A DNA stretch of 64,000 nucleotides, from the NCBI GenBank assembly GCA_028695735.1, contig JAQVIJ010000003.1, positions 242,246-306,245 of the forward strand, read 5' to 3'. Origin of the DNA: Deltaproteobacteria bacterium. Lineage in GTDB: Bacteria; Desulfobacterota; Dissulfuribacteria; Dissulfuribacterales; DYLC01. This document shows positions 44,825 through 54,083 of the stretch, piece by piece. A model generated the notes under the pieces. It saw only the letters and a program-made list of their open reading frames with translations, searched no databases and was not told the DNA's origin. Each line of letters begins with the position of its first letter. The first letter of the stretch is position 1. The position numbers and the translations under genes were made by a program.

Positions 44825-46261
44825 TTATTTTTCAAGGGATCCTACAGTGTTTTTTATTCCATGGACTTGAATACCGTAGCGTCTTATGAGCTGTTGCAGG
44901 GACTGGCGTTCAAGGCCGCAGCGTTTGGCGGCCAGGGTGATGTTGCAGTTGGTGGATTTGAGGATGTGAGTGAGATATTGAGTGGTGAATGTGCGCATGA
45001 CCGTTTCCTTGGCCTCATGATACTGCATATTCACCAGGCCGTTTAAATCCCCGCCCGCACAGCCCTGCCTGGCTGGAATCTCCAGGTCATCCGGTAGAAT
45101 CGTTGCTCCTGTGCTAAAGATGGCAGCCCGTTTCACCAAATTTTGAAGCTCCCTTACGTTTCCCGGCCAATGCCAGGCGGTAAGCTGCATCAGGGCCTCC
45201 TTTGAAAAGCCCTTGGGAGGCATGCCGGTTTCTTTCAAAAATTGCTGCAAAAAGTGCTGTGCCAAAAGGGGAATGTCCTCAGGCATCTCTCGTAAGGCAG
45301 GCATTCTTATCTCTATTACATTGAGCCTGAAGAACAGGTCCTGCCGGAATTCCTCTCGTTCCACCATGTTTTTAATGGGCTTGTTTGTGGCTGCGATCAC
45401 CCGGACATTCACCTTTCTGGTGCGGTTATCTCCAATGGGCCGAATCTCACCCTCTTGCAGCACACGCAGCAGTTTGGCCTGAAGCATAAGGGGCATGTCC
45501 CCTATCTCGTCCAAGAATAGGCTGCCCTTGTCGGCAATCTCAAAAAGCCCCTTTTTGTCGGCTGTGGCATGAGTAAAGGCCCCTTTTTTGTGGCCGAAGA
45601 GCTCGCTTTCCAGGAGTTCCGATGGCATGGCGGCGCAGTTGACGGCAACGAATTCATAGGCGCTGCGGTTGCTCCAGGCGTGCAGGGCCCTGGCCGCCAG
45701 TTCCTTTCCTGTCCCGCTTTCGCCTGTTATGAGCACAGGCACATCGGTTCTGGCGGCAAGGGATATGGTGTCTATGGTCTTTTTCAGGGCAGGGCTGGTG
45801 CCGATGAAGGTGTCGGTCAGTCCCTGTCTCTGATGTAATGCTTTTTCCAGAAGCGAGGTCTTTTCCAGCAGTTGCTGGCGCTCCAGGGCCTTTTGCAGTG
45901 TGTGCACCAGTCTGTCTTCATCGAACGGCTTGGTGAGAAAGTCATAGGCACCCTTTTTCAGGGCATCTATGGCCAGGTCTATGGTGCCGTAGGCGGTCAT
46001 GAGTATTACGGCGGGGGGGCATGCCTTGTCCTTCAGTATTTGAAGCAGGGCCATGCCGTCCATGCCGGGCATACGGATGTCGCTGAGGACCACATTTACA
46101 GCCTCCTTTTCCATGAGTTCCAATGCGGTCTGAGGGGATTCGGCTGTCAGTATGCGGACGTGCTGAAAATGCGGCTGCAACAGACGTTTCATGCCCAGCA
46201 ACAGGTCCGCTTCGTCATCGATTATCAAAAGTCTTTGGGCCGTAACTTGTTCTGATTTCAT
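44825..46261 (-). CDS. NtrC-family sigma-54 response regulator
   Basis: The 478-aa protein has a receiver domain (1-125, phospho-acceptor in VVLSDIRMPGMDG), an AAA+ sigma-54 interaction domain (about 145-385) with Walker A GESGTGKE and LFLDEIGDMP, and a C-terminal Fis-type helix-turn-helix (NITLAAKRCGLERQSLQQLIRRYG). The sigma-54 contact loop reads GAFTHA instead of the usual GAFTGA. It overlaps the sensor kinase gene by 4 bp. It should activate the adjacent sigma-54 promoter of the transporter. Confidence 0.93.
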   Translation of the reverse strand: MKSEQVTAQRLLIIDDEADLLLGMKRLLQPHFQHVRILTAESPQTALELMEKEAVNVVLSDIRMPGMDGMALLQILKDKACPPAVILMTAYGTIDLAIDALKKGAYDFLTKPFDEDRLVHTLQKALERQQLLEKTSLLEKALHQRQGLTDTFIGTSPALKKTIDTISLAARTDVPVLITGESGTGKELAARALHAWSNRSAYEFVAVNCAAMPSELLESELFGHKKGAFTHATADKKGLFEIADKGSLFLDEIGDMPLMLQAKLLRVLQEGEIRPIGDNRTRKVNVRVIAATNKPIKNMVEREEFRQDLFFRLNVIEIRMPALREMPEDIPLLAQHFLQQFLKETGMPPKGFSKEALMQLTAWHWPGNVRELQNLVKRAAIFSTGATILPDDLEIPARQGCAGGDLNGLVNMQYHEAKETVMRTFTTQYLTHILKSTNCNITLAAKRCGLERQSLQQLIRRYGIQVHGIKNTVGSLEK

Positions 46262-48219
46262 TTGTCAATCTGATTTTCAGGCATAAGGGCTGGCAGTGTG
46301 ATGAATATCTCCGTGCCTTGATGTTCCGTGCTCTTCAAGATAATATCGCCATTGTGTTCGTGAATAATATCATATGACACGAAAAGTCCAAGCCCTGTCC
46401 CTTCACCGGGCGGCTTGGTGGTGAAGAAGGGTTCAAATACATGCATCAGATGCTGCTCTGGAATGCCGCAGCCCGTATCTTTTATTGAAACAGATACCTC
46501 GTTCCGGTCTTCATCGAAACCTGTGGTGATGGTGATCTCGCCATGACCCGAGATGGCTTGTTCGGCATTGATGAGGATATTGAGCAATACCTGTTTCAGC
46601 TTTTCGCGGTCGCCGTAAATCATTGGAATATCTTCCTGAAGCCTGTTTGTGATAAAGATGTTTTTCTTTTCAAATTGTTTTTTAATTATTGAGAGAGTTT
46701 CTAATATGATTTTATTTATATCTATTTGTTCATAGATTGTTTTTTTATGTCTCGAAAAATATAATAGATTTTCCACTATATTTTTCGATGAGTTGGTGTG
46801 CTTCTCTATTATTTTGAGATCGTTTATTGTCTCCTGATCATTTAGGAATTTCTTCATCAATAGTTTTGTATAACACTGTATTATGCTCAATGGATTGTTT
46901 ATCTCATGGGCGAAACCTGCCGCCATCTGGCCGATTATAGCCATTTTTTCCGCATGGGCCATCTGTAATTCCAGTCTTCTCTGTTTTGTTATGTCCTGTA
47001 TATAATGTACTATTTTTACTACTTCATTTTGATTATTTTTAATTGGATATAAATGTATTAAATAATACTCATCATTTTCTGTTTTATATTTCTCAATAAT
47101 TTCTTCTTTATTATTTAGTAATTCTTTTATTTTTTGGCATGTTATTGTTTCTGCATTGCAATTTTGTTGTTCTTTTTCCATGATATTTAATACCATTTTT
47201 TTATTTTTGGATAACCACTCCTGATATGTGTTGTTAGCTGCTATCATGTTGCAATCTTTCCCTATCAATGCAAGTGGATCACTTATGCCATTTATTATAG
47301 TCTGCAAAATTGTTGCGTTTGATTTGATATTTTCATATGCTTGTTTCAAATTTTCTATCATTATGTTGAATGACTGTATCAATTCACCTATTTCATCATG
47401 TTTTTTTATCTTTAAAGTTGCTGTGTCTAACAGCATATTTTGACTGATATTGGTGAAGTGTTGTGCTATTTTTTTAAGTGGATGCCCTACAAGCCTGATA
47501 AAGCTGCCTTCAATAGCTATGAATAAAAGAACTATTATTATAATGCCTATCGTGCATATATTGATTATTGTTTGAATGATTTGATTCCAGATCACATCCA
47601 TGGAAATTGAAACAGCTTCCAAGCCCATCAGGTCATTTAGCTTAAAACCAAATCCAACTTGACTGCCATATTTTGCAATTAATCCAACTGGTGCTTGATT
47701 TATATCACCATGACATCTCAAACAATTCTCTTTAATATAAATAGGTTTTGCAAGAATGAAGAATTTATGTTTATCTATTGACTTAATACCCTGCCATTCA
47801 TTTAAGTCTTTATTTTTTTGGAATATGGTTAAAATTTCAGCGTATAGTTCATTTAAGCTATTATCTTTATTTCGTGGATTTATAGACATTCTTTTATATG
47901 TAAACTGGAAATTTTCAAGCTTTGCCTTTTCAAGAACTATATTTTTGATTTTAGTCGTGGAAAGTATCTCTGGAATAAATGCGTGTGGGTTTTCTTGTAT
48001 ATCAGGCATCAGATTGATAATTCTTGGTCTTAAGGTTTGATTGATATAGGCATCTATGCCGTTCATGATATCGAGAATGATATGCGCTTTTTCAGAGCCT
48101 ACATGCAGGGTTTGTTCCTTCAAATAATTATAGCTCAACAGCACAAATAATAGATAAACAAGGCCGCAGATGCCGCCGGTAACTAATGCGAATCTTGTGC
48201 TGAGTTGTATATTCCTCAT
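46258..48219 (-). CDS. haem-c sensor histidine kinase (DUF3365/Tll0287-like sensor)
   Basis: The 653-aa kinase starts MRNIQLSTRF (ATG 48219) with a membrane helix at about 12-31. A periplasmic Tll0287-like domain follows, with a CLRCH haem-c motif at residues 166-170, then a second helix (about 230-252), HAMP, a PAS region, HisKA with GFAHEINNPL and HATPase with NILINAEQ, DTGCGIPEQH and GTGLGLFVSYD. The covalent haem suggests gas, redox or sulfur sensing outside the membrane. It pairs with the regulator it overlaps by 4 bp. GC content changes sharply within the gene: the sensor half and PAS are AT-rich while the HATPase end and part of HisKA are GC-richer. Confidence 0.9.
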   Translation of the reverse strand: MRNIQLSTRFALVTGGICGLVYLLFVLLSYNYLKEQTLHVGSEKAHIILDIMNGIDAYINQTLRPRIINLMPDIQENPHAFIPEILSTTKIKNIVLEKAKLENFQFTYKRMSINPRNKDNSLNELYAEILTIFQKNKDLNEWQGIKSIDKHKFFILAKPIYIKENCLRCHGDINQAPVGLIAKYGSQVGFGFKLNDLMGLEAVSISMDVIWNQIIQTIINICTIGIIIIVLLFIAIEGSFIRLVGHPLKKIAQHFTNISQNMLLDTATLKIKKHDEIGELIQSFNIMIENLKQAYENIKSNATILQTIINGISDPLALIGKDCNMIAANNTYQEWLSKNKKMVLNIMEKEQQNCNAETITCQKIKELLNNKEEIIEKYKTENDEYYLIHLYPIKNNQNEVVKIVHYIQDITKQRRLELQMAHAEKMAIIGQMAAGFAHEINNPLSIIQCYTKLLMKKFLNDQETINDLKIIEKHTNSSKNIVENLLYFSRHKKTIYEQIDINKIILETLSIIKKQFEKKNIFITNRLQEDIPMIYGDREKLKQVLLNILINAEQAISGHGEITITTGFDEDRNEVSVSIKDTGCGIPEQHLMHVFEPFFTTKPPGEGTGLGLFVSYDIIHEHNGDIILKSTEHQGTEIFITLPALMPENQIDK

Positions 48220-48321
48220 ATGTCTTGTTCCATTACATGGATTTATACAAATAAAAATAGCGTATCCCACATGCTGTTGTGTGAAATACGCTATGGCATT
48301 AATTACTTATTGCTTTGTGTA

Positions 48322-48672
<351 letters not shown>

Positions 48673-48686
48673 CTATTCGATTGATT

Positions 48687-49988
48687 TTATAAGAAGAAAT
48701 AGGCCGTCTCGCCGTGTTGAGTCTCGTCAAGGCCTTTTATTTCATCTTCGTTTTCCACTCTGATGCCTATGGTCGCCTTTATGATGGCAAGAATAACAAA
48801 TGTTACTACGCCAGAATACACAAAAGTCACACCCGCTGCAATCAATTGTATCATAAATTGTCCGGAATTGCCGTATATCACGCCTTTGCCTGCCTCGTTT
48901 ATGGCAGGATCAGCCAGAATGCCCGTAAGTATTGCGCCCATAAAGCCTGCCACGCCATGTATGCCGAAGGCATCCAGTGTGTCGTCATAGCCCAATTTCG
49001 GTTTGATTTTGGCGATTACCAGAAAAGGAATCACTCCCACCAATATGCCTATTATAAGGGCACCTGTTATATTTACAAAACCTGCCGCCGGTGTGATGCC
49101 CACCAGTCCTGCCACGGCGCCGGAGGCCATGCCCAGAACCGTGCATTTTTTATAGAAGAGCCAGTCCATGGCCATCCATGCCAAGGCCGCTGCCGCAGCG
49201 GCTGTGTTGGTATTCAAAAATGCCATGCCTGCCAGGCCGTTTGCGGCCAATGCACTTCCCGCGTTGAAGCCGAACCAACCGAACCACAGAAGCCCTGTGC
49301 CCAGCACCACGAGAGTGAGGTTATGGGGTTTCAAGGCCGTGTCTCTGCGCCTGCCCAGATATAGTGCACCCACCAGGGCTGCGATACCTGCATTTATATG
49401 TACCACGGTGCCGCCTGCAAAGTCCAGGGCGCCCAGTTTCATGCAAAATCCGCCTCCCCATACCCAGTGGGCTACAGGGATATAGACAAGAGTGAACCAC
49501 AGCACGCAGAAGGCCAACCATGCAGAAAATTTCATGCGTTCTATGTATGCGCCGCTCACGAGGGCCACTGTGATGGCGGCAAAGGTCAGCTGAAATACGA
49601 TGAACACCAGTTCTGGTATGGTCTTGGCCGCATCCGATATGCTGGAGACCCCTACACCTGCCAGAAACAGCTTGGCCGTATCCCCTACAAATCCAAGGGT
49701 ATCCCCTGAAAAGGAGAGGGTATAGCCGTATAGAATCCACAGGACGCTCACTATGCAAAAGGCGGCTACAGACATGGCCATGGTGTTCAAGGCGTCCTTG
49801 CGCTTTGAAAGGCCGCCATAGAACAGGGCCAGCCCAGGCACGGTCATGAGCACCACCAGGGCGCTGGCCACGAGCAGCCAGGCGGTGTCACCAGTGTCGA
49901 TCTTCAATGCCGCTTGTGCCGCCTCTTCGGCATACGCAGTATTTGTGACGAGAAAGGTAATAAGTCCGCTCAGAATATATTTTATCAT
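48687..49988 (-). CDS. amtB: ammonium transporter
   Basis: The 433-aa inner-membrane channel conducts ammonia/ammonium. A signal peptide-like first helix precedes [31 protein letters not shown] and ten further helices; the family motifs [44 protein letters not shown] and the pore histidines ([16 protein letters not shown]) are present. The gene begins with GGAGGTATCGAAATG, 51 bp after the porin gene and 26 bp before glnK; all three are likely nitrogen-controlled by sigma-54. Confidence 0.95.
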   Translation of the reverse strand: MIKYILSGLITFLVTNTAYAEEAAQAALKIDTGDTAWLLVASALVVLMTVPGLALFYGGLSKRKDALNTMAMSVAAFCIVSVLWILYGYTLSFSGDTLGFVGDTAKLFLAGVGVSSISDAAKTIPELVFIVFQLTFAAITVALVSGAYIERMKFSAWLAFCVLWFTLVYIPVAHWVWGGGFCMKLGALDFAGGTVVHINAGIAALVGALYLGRRRDTALKPHNLTLVVLGTGLLWFGWFGFNAGSALAANGLAGMAFLNTNTAAAAAALAWMAMDWLFYKKCTVLGMASGAVAGLVGITPAAGFVNITGALIIGILVGVIPFLVIAKIKPKLGYDDTLDAFGIHGVAGFMGAILTGILADPAINEAGKGVIYGNSGQFMIQLIAAGVTFVYSGVVTFVILAIIKATIGIRVENEDEIKGLDETQHGETAYFFL

Positions 49989-50039
49989 TTCGATACCTCC
50001 TTAAGGGTTGGGCACAAATGTGCATTTTTTAAGGCTCAC

Positions 50040-50828
50040 CTAATAATTAAACGAAACGGCCAATCCACCATACACAAAGTTGTTTCTGGAGCCGTCGAGA
50101 CTGCGCCATTTCATCTCGTTGGAGGCATCTCCGCTCAGAGGAAAGCTCCATGCAATCTGTGGCATCACCTTCAGATTCTTCGCAGCCGGTATATTCAGGA
50201 CAGCGGACACAAGGCCGTCGTGAAGGTTCTTGAATTCATCGCCTGTCGGCGCACCGTGTTTGATCTTTGGATAACCTTCCGAATCATCGGAAAGCAGATA
50301 GGCCGCTGTTCCACTCAAATCCAGGGTTATATCATTGCCGAATTCAACTGTATGGGAAAGTTTGGCAGTGATATACCAGCTTGGATAATGTGCCATCTCC
50401 CTGTAGATGGTAAGTGTAGGCTTCAGCGGTACATTCAGACTGGCTGATGCAAACAATTCTTGTGAATCGTCTATTGAGTCCAGACCATAATAGATATATC
50501 CTCCTGTAAGGGTTGTCATACCAATCTCTTTTGAATAGGAGAGTGTTATATCTGTTTCAGTCCATTTCGTCTCATCAGTAAGTTTTGTATTGGTATCGAT
50601 ATTGCCCCATATATTTGCCGAAAAGCCGGCATAACCCACGGTAATATAGGGTTCAACTATCAGAGAATCCCTGCTGAGTTCCTGACCTCTCCAGATGTAT
50701 TGACTCAAGACCGCTGTCCCAATCTCTGTTGTCGCCTTTTCTTCTTCTGCATAGGTTGTAAATGGTACAGAACAGATTAAGGCAGCCAATACGACCATTA
50801 GCCTGTGTTTGTTTTTTGAAATAGACAT
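50040..50828 (-). CDS. TorF-family putative outer-membrane porin
   Basis: The 262-aa protein has a signal peptide (MSISKNKHRLMVVLAALICSVPFTTYA) and then amphipathic beta strands typical of a small outer-membrane barrel: VLSQYIWRGQELSRDSLIVEP, YTITVGYAGFSANIWGNID-type strands, and a C-terminal strand ending NFVYGGLAVSFNY with terminal aromatic residue. TorF-like porins often accompany amtB, perhaps passing ammonium or small amines. The start follows AAGGAGAG. Confidence 0.82.
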   Translation of the reverse strand: MSISKNKHRLMVVLAALICSVPFTTYAEEEKATTEIGTAVLSQYIWRGQELSRDSLIVEPYITVGYAGFSANIWGNIDTNTKLTDETKWTETDITLSYSKEIGMTTLTGGYIYYGLDSIDDSQELFASASLNVPLKPTLTIYREMAHYPSWYITAKLSHTVEFGNDITLDLSGTAAYLLSDDSEGYPKIKHGAPTGDEFKNLHDGLVSAVLNIPAAKNLKVMPQIAWSFPLSGDASNEMKWRSLDGSRNNFVYGGLAVSFNY

Positions 50829-50874
50829 GTTTCTCTCCTTTTTGTAATAAATTGCCCGGGCTTGCTAATCTATA

Positions 50875-50890
50875 CTCAAGAAACATGCCA
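50875..50890 (-). promoter_or_regulatory. sigma-54 promoter of the porin-amtB-glnK operon
   Basis: The minus-strand sequence TGGCAT-GTTTC-TTGAG lies 47-62 bp before the porin start. It keeps the GG and TTG cores of the -24/-12 consensus, with two or three mismatches. Sigma-54 control is usual for amtB-glnK operons. Confidence 0.55.
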
Positions 50891-51147
50891 ATGTGCGATT
50901 TTGGATTTTTATGTTGGGAAAACAACGAGTTACGGAATGTTTTTTATTGTGAGTGAGTAAATTCCCAGCCCATTTTTGCTGAAAACTTACATTTTTGTAA
51001 TGTAAGTTTGTGCAAGTTCAAAGCGAAAGAAAGGACGAAAGAAAAGACGAAAGAAAAAAAGGACAAAAGGATAGGCACATTCTTGAATAAGAAAGCAAAA
51101 GGACAGGCACATTCTTGAATTACATTTTTAATTAAATTTTTTAGGTG

Positions 51148-51616
51148 GGGCGGCAGCGGTGGAGCATTTGTTTCATGCGTCGCATAACTGCCCTCCATGG
51201 CAGTATGCGCCGCCGGCGCCCTCCGTGGCGCCTATTTCACAAACACTCCACCACTGCCGCCCTTCTCGTCCCTACTTAACTCCATGTTCATAATGGGTTC
51301 CTTATTCCTTTCTTCTAATTCCCTGAATAGAGAATTGGCCTGCTGTAATAATAAGCTGGCACTTCTGCCAATAAAAATCGCAGAATTGGTCTTTACCCTG
51401 CTATTTCAATGTATTAGTAGGAGCGGGTTTCAAACTCATATTACCAGTTCAAAGGGTTTATGTTTTTTAAGCGGCTTCTGATGTAGGATGTGAAGGTGGG
51501 GAGGGGCGAGGGTAGCCGGTGTTTGTGAAATAGGCGCCACGAGGGCGCCGGCCCCACATCACCGCCAAGGAGGGCGGTTATGTGGGGCATGAAACAAATG
51601 CCGGCTGCCCTCGCCC
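51148..51616. repeat. composite inverted cruciform repeat, copy 5
   Basis: Unit A is at 51148-51262 and unit B at 51504-51616. Both units carry the same C-to-T (G-to-A) change in the shared loop word, giving TTTGTTTCATG and TATTTCACAAAC, so A and B in this copy vary together. A purine-rich stretch with AAAGGA(C/T)AGGCACATTC twice (51064-51120) precedes it. Confidence 0.85.
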
Positions 51617-51734
51617 AGATATTAAATTATCACCAAGCAAAGAATAGAAGAAGAAACAGAAAAAACAGAGAAAGGACAAGAAGGACAAAAGGGCAGACAC
51701 GTTCCTGATCAACTTTTTTAATTCAATCTCTTTG

Positions 51735-52172
51735 GGGCGGCAGCGGTGAAGTATTTGTTTCATGCGTCGCATAACTGCCCTCCATGGCAGTATGCGCCGC
51801 CGGCGCCCTCCTGGCGCCTATTTCACAAACACTCCACCACTGCCGCCCTTTTCGTCCCTTCGGAACTCTATGTCCATAACAAGTGCCCTATTCCTTTTTT
51901 CTTTTAATCCTCTTGATATAGGATTGCCCTACTGTAATGGCTAAACCGGCATTTCTAACAATAAAAAACATGGAATTGGCCTTTACTCTCTGTTAACCAA
52001 AGTTCAAAGGGTATGTGGTGGTTTGAAGCGTCGTTTACGGTTGGGCGTGGGGTTCCGGAGGGTGAGGGCAGCCGGTGTTTGTGGAATAGGCGCCAGGAGG
52101 GCGCCGGCCCCACATCTCCGCCAAGGAGGGCGGTTATGTGGGGCATGAAACAAATGCCGGCTGCCCTCGCCC
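51735..52172. repeat. composite inverted cruciform repeat, copy 6
   Basis: Unit A is at 51735-51848 and unit B at 52060-52172. Its spacer is almost identical to that of copy 7 at 53182-53622, and the two copies flank the FitAB-type toxin-antitoxin genes in direct orientation. Confidence 0.85.
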
Positions 52173-52184
52173 CTAAAATGAAAA

Positions 52185-52310
52185 CATGTTATTAATCGGC
52201 CACATAATATAATCTACAAAAAACATCGGGGGATTGCTTCGCTTCGCTCGCCTCGGCGCGAGCGCCCTTCGGGCCGAGGCCTCGGCGCGTGGCGCAATGA
52301 CAACTTTCTG
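52185..52310. repeat. MITE-like repeat carrying an inserted palindrome
   Basis: This copy of the repeat seen at 27425-27640 (AACATGTTATTAATC.GCC, CTACAAAAAACATCGG, GATTGCTTCGCTTCGCTCG) is split before CGCAATGACAAC by about 45 bp that read CCTCGGCGCGAGCGCCC, TTCG, GGGCCGAGG and CCTCGGCGCG. The insert is itself a GC-rich stem-loop. Confidence 0.7.
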
Positions 52311-52409
52311 TGCCCTACACTGGCATGCACATTGTGAGGTATGTGTCGCCCCTACTAATTCAATTCCACACGATATGACGAAAAGCCGTGTTACGGAGTA
52401 AGAGGATGT

Positions 52410-52838
52410 TCATGAAACGACTTGCCATGGGTTCACGACCGAAAGGCCCTCAATACCTTCAAAATCCCGCTCGTTACGTGTGGCCAAGCACAAACCATGC
52501 ACCAAGGCGATGGCTGCAATCTGTGCATCTTCGACGCTGATTGGGCGTCCAAGAGTGATACGTGACGCCACAATGCTGGCGTAGTACATGGCCGCCTGTT
52601 CATCGAAGGGCAGACAACGCCCGGCAAATTCTTCAGCGAACATCGCCCTGGCAGCCATTTGTAGCCTGATCTTGCGCTGTCCATCCGGTAACAAGGCAAT
52701 ACCCAGTTCAATTTCGGCACGGGTAACGGCACATATCCATACCTCTTCAGACGCTTGTGCATTCAGCCATGCCACGACCTGAGGGGAAGGCGCTGGCCGC
52801 ATGAACTCGGACAAGACATTGGTATCCAGCAAAATCAT
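52410..52838 (-). CDS. PIN-domain toxin of the FitB/VapC type
   Basis: The 142-aa PIN endoribonuclease starts MILLDTNVLSEFMRP, has TRAEIELGIALLP and ends with the third acidic pair in SVEDAQIAAIALVHGL followed by TRNERDFEGI. The four acidic residues expected of PIN nucleases (Asp5, Glu43, Asp about 104, Asp about 123) are present, so it should be active. It overlaps the antitoxin gene by 4 bp. It is placed between two near-identical repeat copies (copy 6 and 7), suggesting acquisition as a unit. Confidence 0.92.
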   Translation of the reverse strand: MILLDTNVLSEFMRPAPSPQVVAWLNAQASEEVWICAVTRAEIELGIALLPDGQRKIRLQMAARAMFAEEFAGRCLPFDEQAAMYYASIVASRITLGRPISVEDAQIAAIALVHGLCLATRNERDFEGIEGLSVVNPWQVVS

Positions 52839-53083
52839 GCGGTTTCTTTCCAGTTAGGCGGCGTACGCGATTGTGATCTTGGGGGAATAGGCAAGTCGGT
52901 GGCCACCGCTTGAAAGCGACTGACCAAACGCTGGCCCAACCCTGTTGTGGGAGTGGGCTTGGACAAGGCTTGGCGCAAAATGCTGCGAACCTCTTCTTCC
53001 ATGGATCGACCGTGGTGTGCAGCCTGCACTCGAAGGGAGGCCTTCAGGTCGTCATCAAGATTACGGATGGTCAAAGTTGCCAT
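52835..53083 (-). CDS. FitA-type ribbon-helix-helix antitoxin
   Basis: The 82-aa protein has the ribbon-helix-helix start MATLTIRNLDDDLKASLRVQAAHHGRSMEEEVRSIL used by FitA/Arc-like antitoxins to bind the operator, and a C-terminal tail that should plug the toxin. The ATG at 53083 follows GAGGTT; upstream in-frame ATGs are too far from any ribosome site. It is the first gene of the pair and its product probably represses the operon. Confidence 0.88.
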   Translation of the reverse strand: MATLTIRNLDDDLKASLRVQAAHHGRSMEEEVRSILRQALSKPTPTTGLGQRLVSRFQAVATDLPIPPRSQSRTPPNWKETA

Positions 53084-53181
53084 GTGAACCTCATTTGCCA
53101 TTGAAATCAATGACTGCATTGTAGTCAATGCACTCTAATTATGCAAGGTTCACCGCTATGTTCCCTCCTTAATTTTTTTGG

Positions 53182-53622
53182 GGGCGGCAGTGGTGAAGCA
53201 TTTGTTCCATGCGTCGCATAACTGCCCTCCCTGGCAGTATGCGCCGCCGGCGCCCTCGTGGCGCCTATTTCACAAACACTCCACCACTGCCGCCCTTTTC
53301 GTCCCTTCGGAACTCCATGTCCATAACAAGTGCCCTATTCCTTTTTTCTTTTAATCCTCTTGATATAGGATTGCCCTACTGTAATGGCTAAACCGGCATT
53401 TCTAACAATAAAAAACATGGAATTGGCCTTTACTCTCTGTTAACCAAAGTTCAAAGGGTATGTGGTGGTTTGAAGCGTCGTTTACGGTTGGGCGTGGGAG
53501 TGCCGAAGGGGTGAGGGCAGTCGGTGTTTGTGGAATAGGCGCCAAGGAGGGCGCCGGCCCCACATCACCGCCATGGAGGGCGGTTATGTGGGGTATGAAA
53601 CAAATGCCGGCTGCCCTCGCCC
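53182..53622. repeat. composite inverted cruciform repeat, copy 7
   Basis: Unit A is at 53182-53295 and unit B at 53509-53622. The spacer is nearly identical to copy 6 (51849-52059), so the two are recent duplicates in direct orientation around the toxin-antitoxin genes. Confidence 0.85.
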
Positions 53623-53693
53623 AGAAAAGATTAAATCTGGGCAGGCACACAAACAATAAGGGCAGGCACAGGGGCCTGCCCCTACATTTTTTC
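53621..53693. repeat. 73-bp direct repeat, first copy
   Basis: This 73-bp stretch recurs without visible change at 53888-53960. It contains the hairpin-forming GGGCAGGCACAGGGGCCTGCCC and starts at the right edge of cruciform copy 7, as the second copy starts at the right edge of the hybrid element. Confidence 0.85.
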
Positions 53694-53795
53694 GATCAGG
53701 ACGTTTCCTCTGTATTACCAGTCCCCTGAGGCACCGCCGCAAAAGAACAAAAGGAAAGATACATTCTTGAACAACTTTTTTAATTAAATCTCTTG

Positions 53796-53889
53796 GGGCG
53801 GCAGCGATGAAGCATTTGTTCCATGCGGCGCATTCCGCCATGGAGGGCGGTTATGTGGGGCATGAAACAAATATCGGCTGCCCTCGCCC
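53796..53889. repeat. hybrid cruciform unit (left half type A, right half type B)
   Basis: The element starts like unit A (GGGCGGCAGCGATGAAGCATTTGTTCC...GCGCAT in outline) and continues as the right half of unit B from TCCGCCATGGAGGGCGG to CCCTCGCCC. The spacer is missing, so it looks like a deletion between the arms of one composite copy. The outer arms no longer match each other. Confidence 0.8.
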
Positions 53890-53960
53890 AGAAAAGATTA
53901 AATCTGGGCAGGCACACAAACAATAAGGGCAGGCACAGGGGCCTGCCCCTACATTTTTTC
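53888..53960. repeat. 73-bp direct repeat, second copy
   Basis: It matches 53621-53693 base for base by eye. The two copies bracket the hybrid cruciform element on one side and suggest a duplication of about 267 bp or homologous exchange. The stretch to 54083 holds no gene. Confidence 0.85.
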
Positions 53961-54083
53961 TGTCCGGAAGAAAAAGGACAGGCACATTCTTGAATAACAT
54001 TTTTAATGGATCCAAAAAACATGTCAGGCGGCGGAGCTTTTGCTTGTTTGTTTGCTGGAATTCAGAGAAGGCACCACGAAGTT

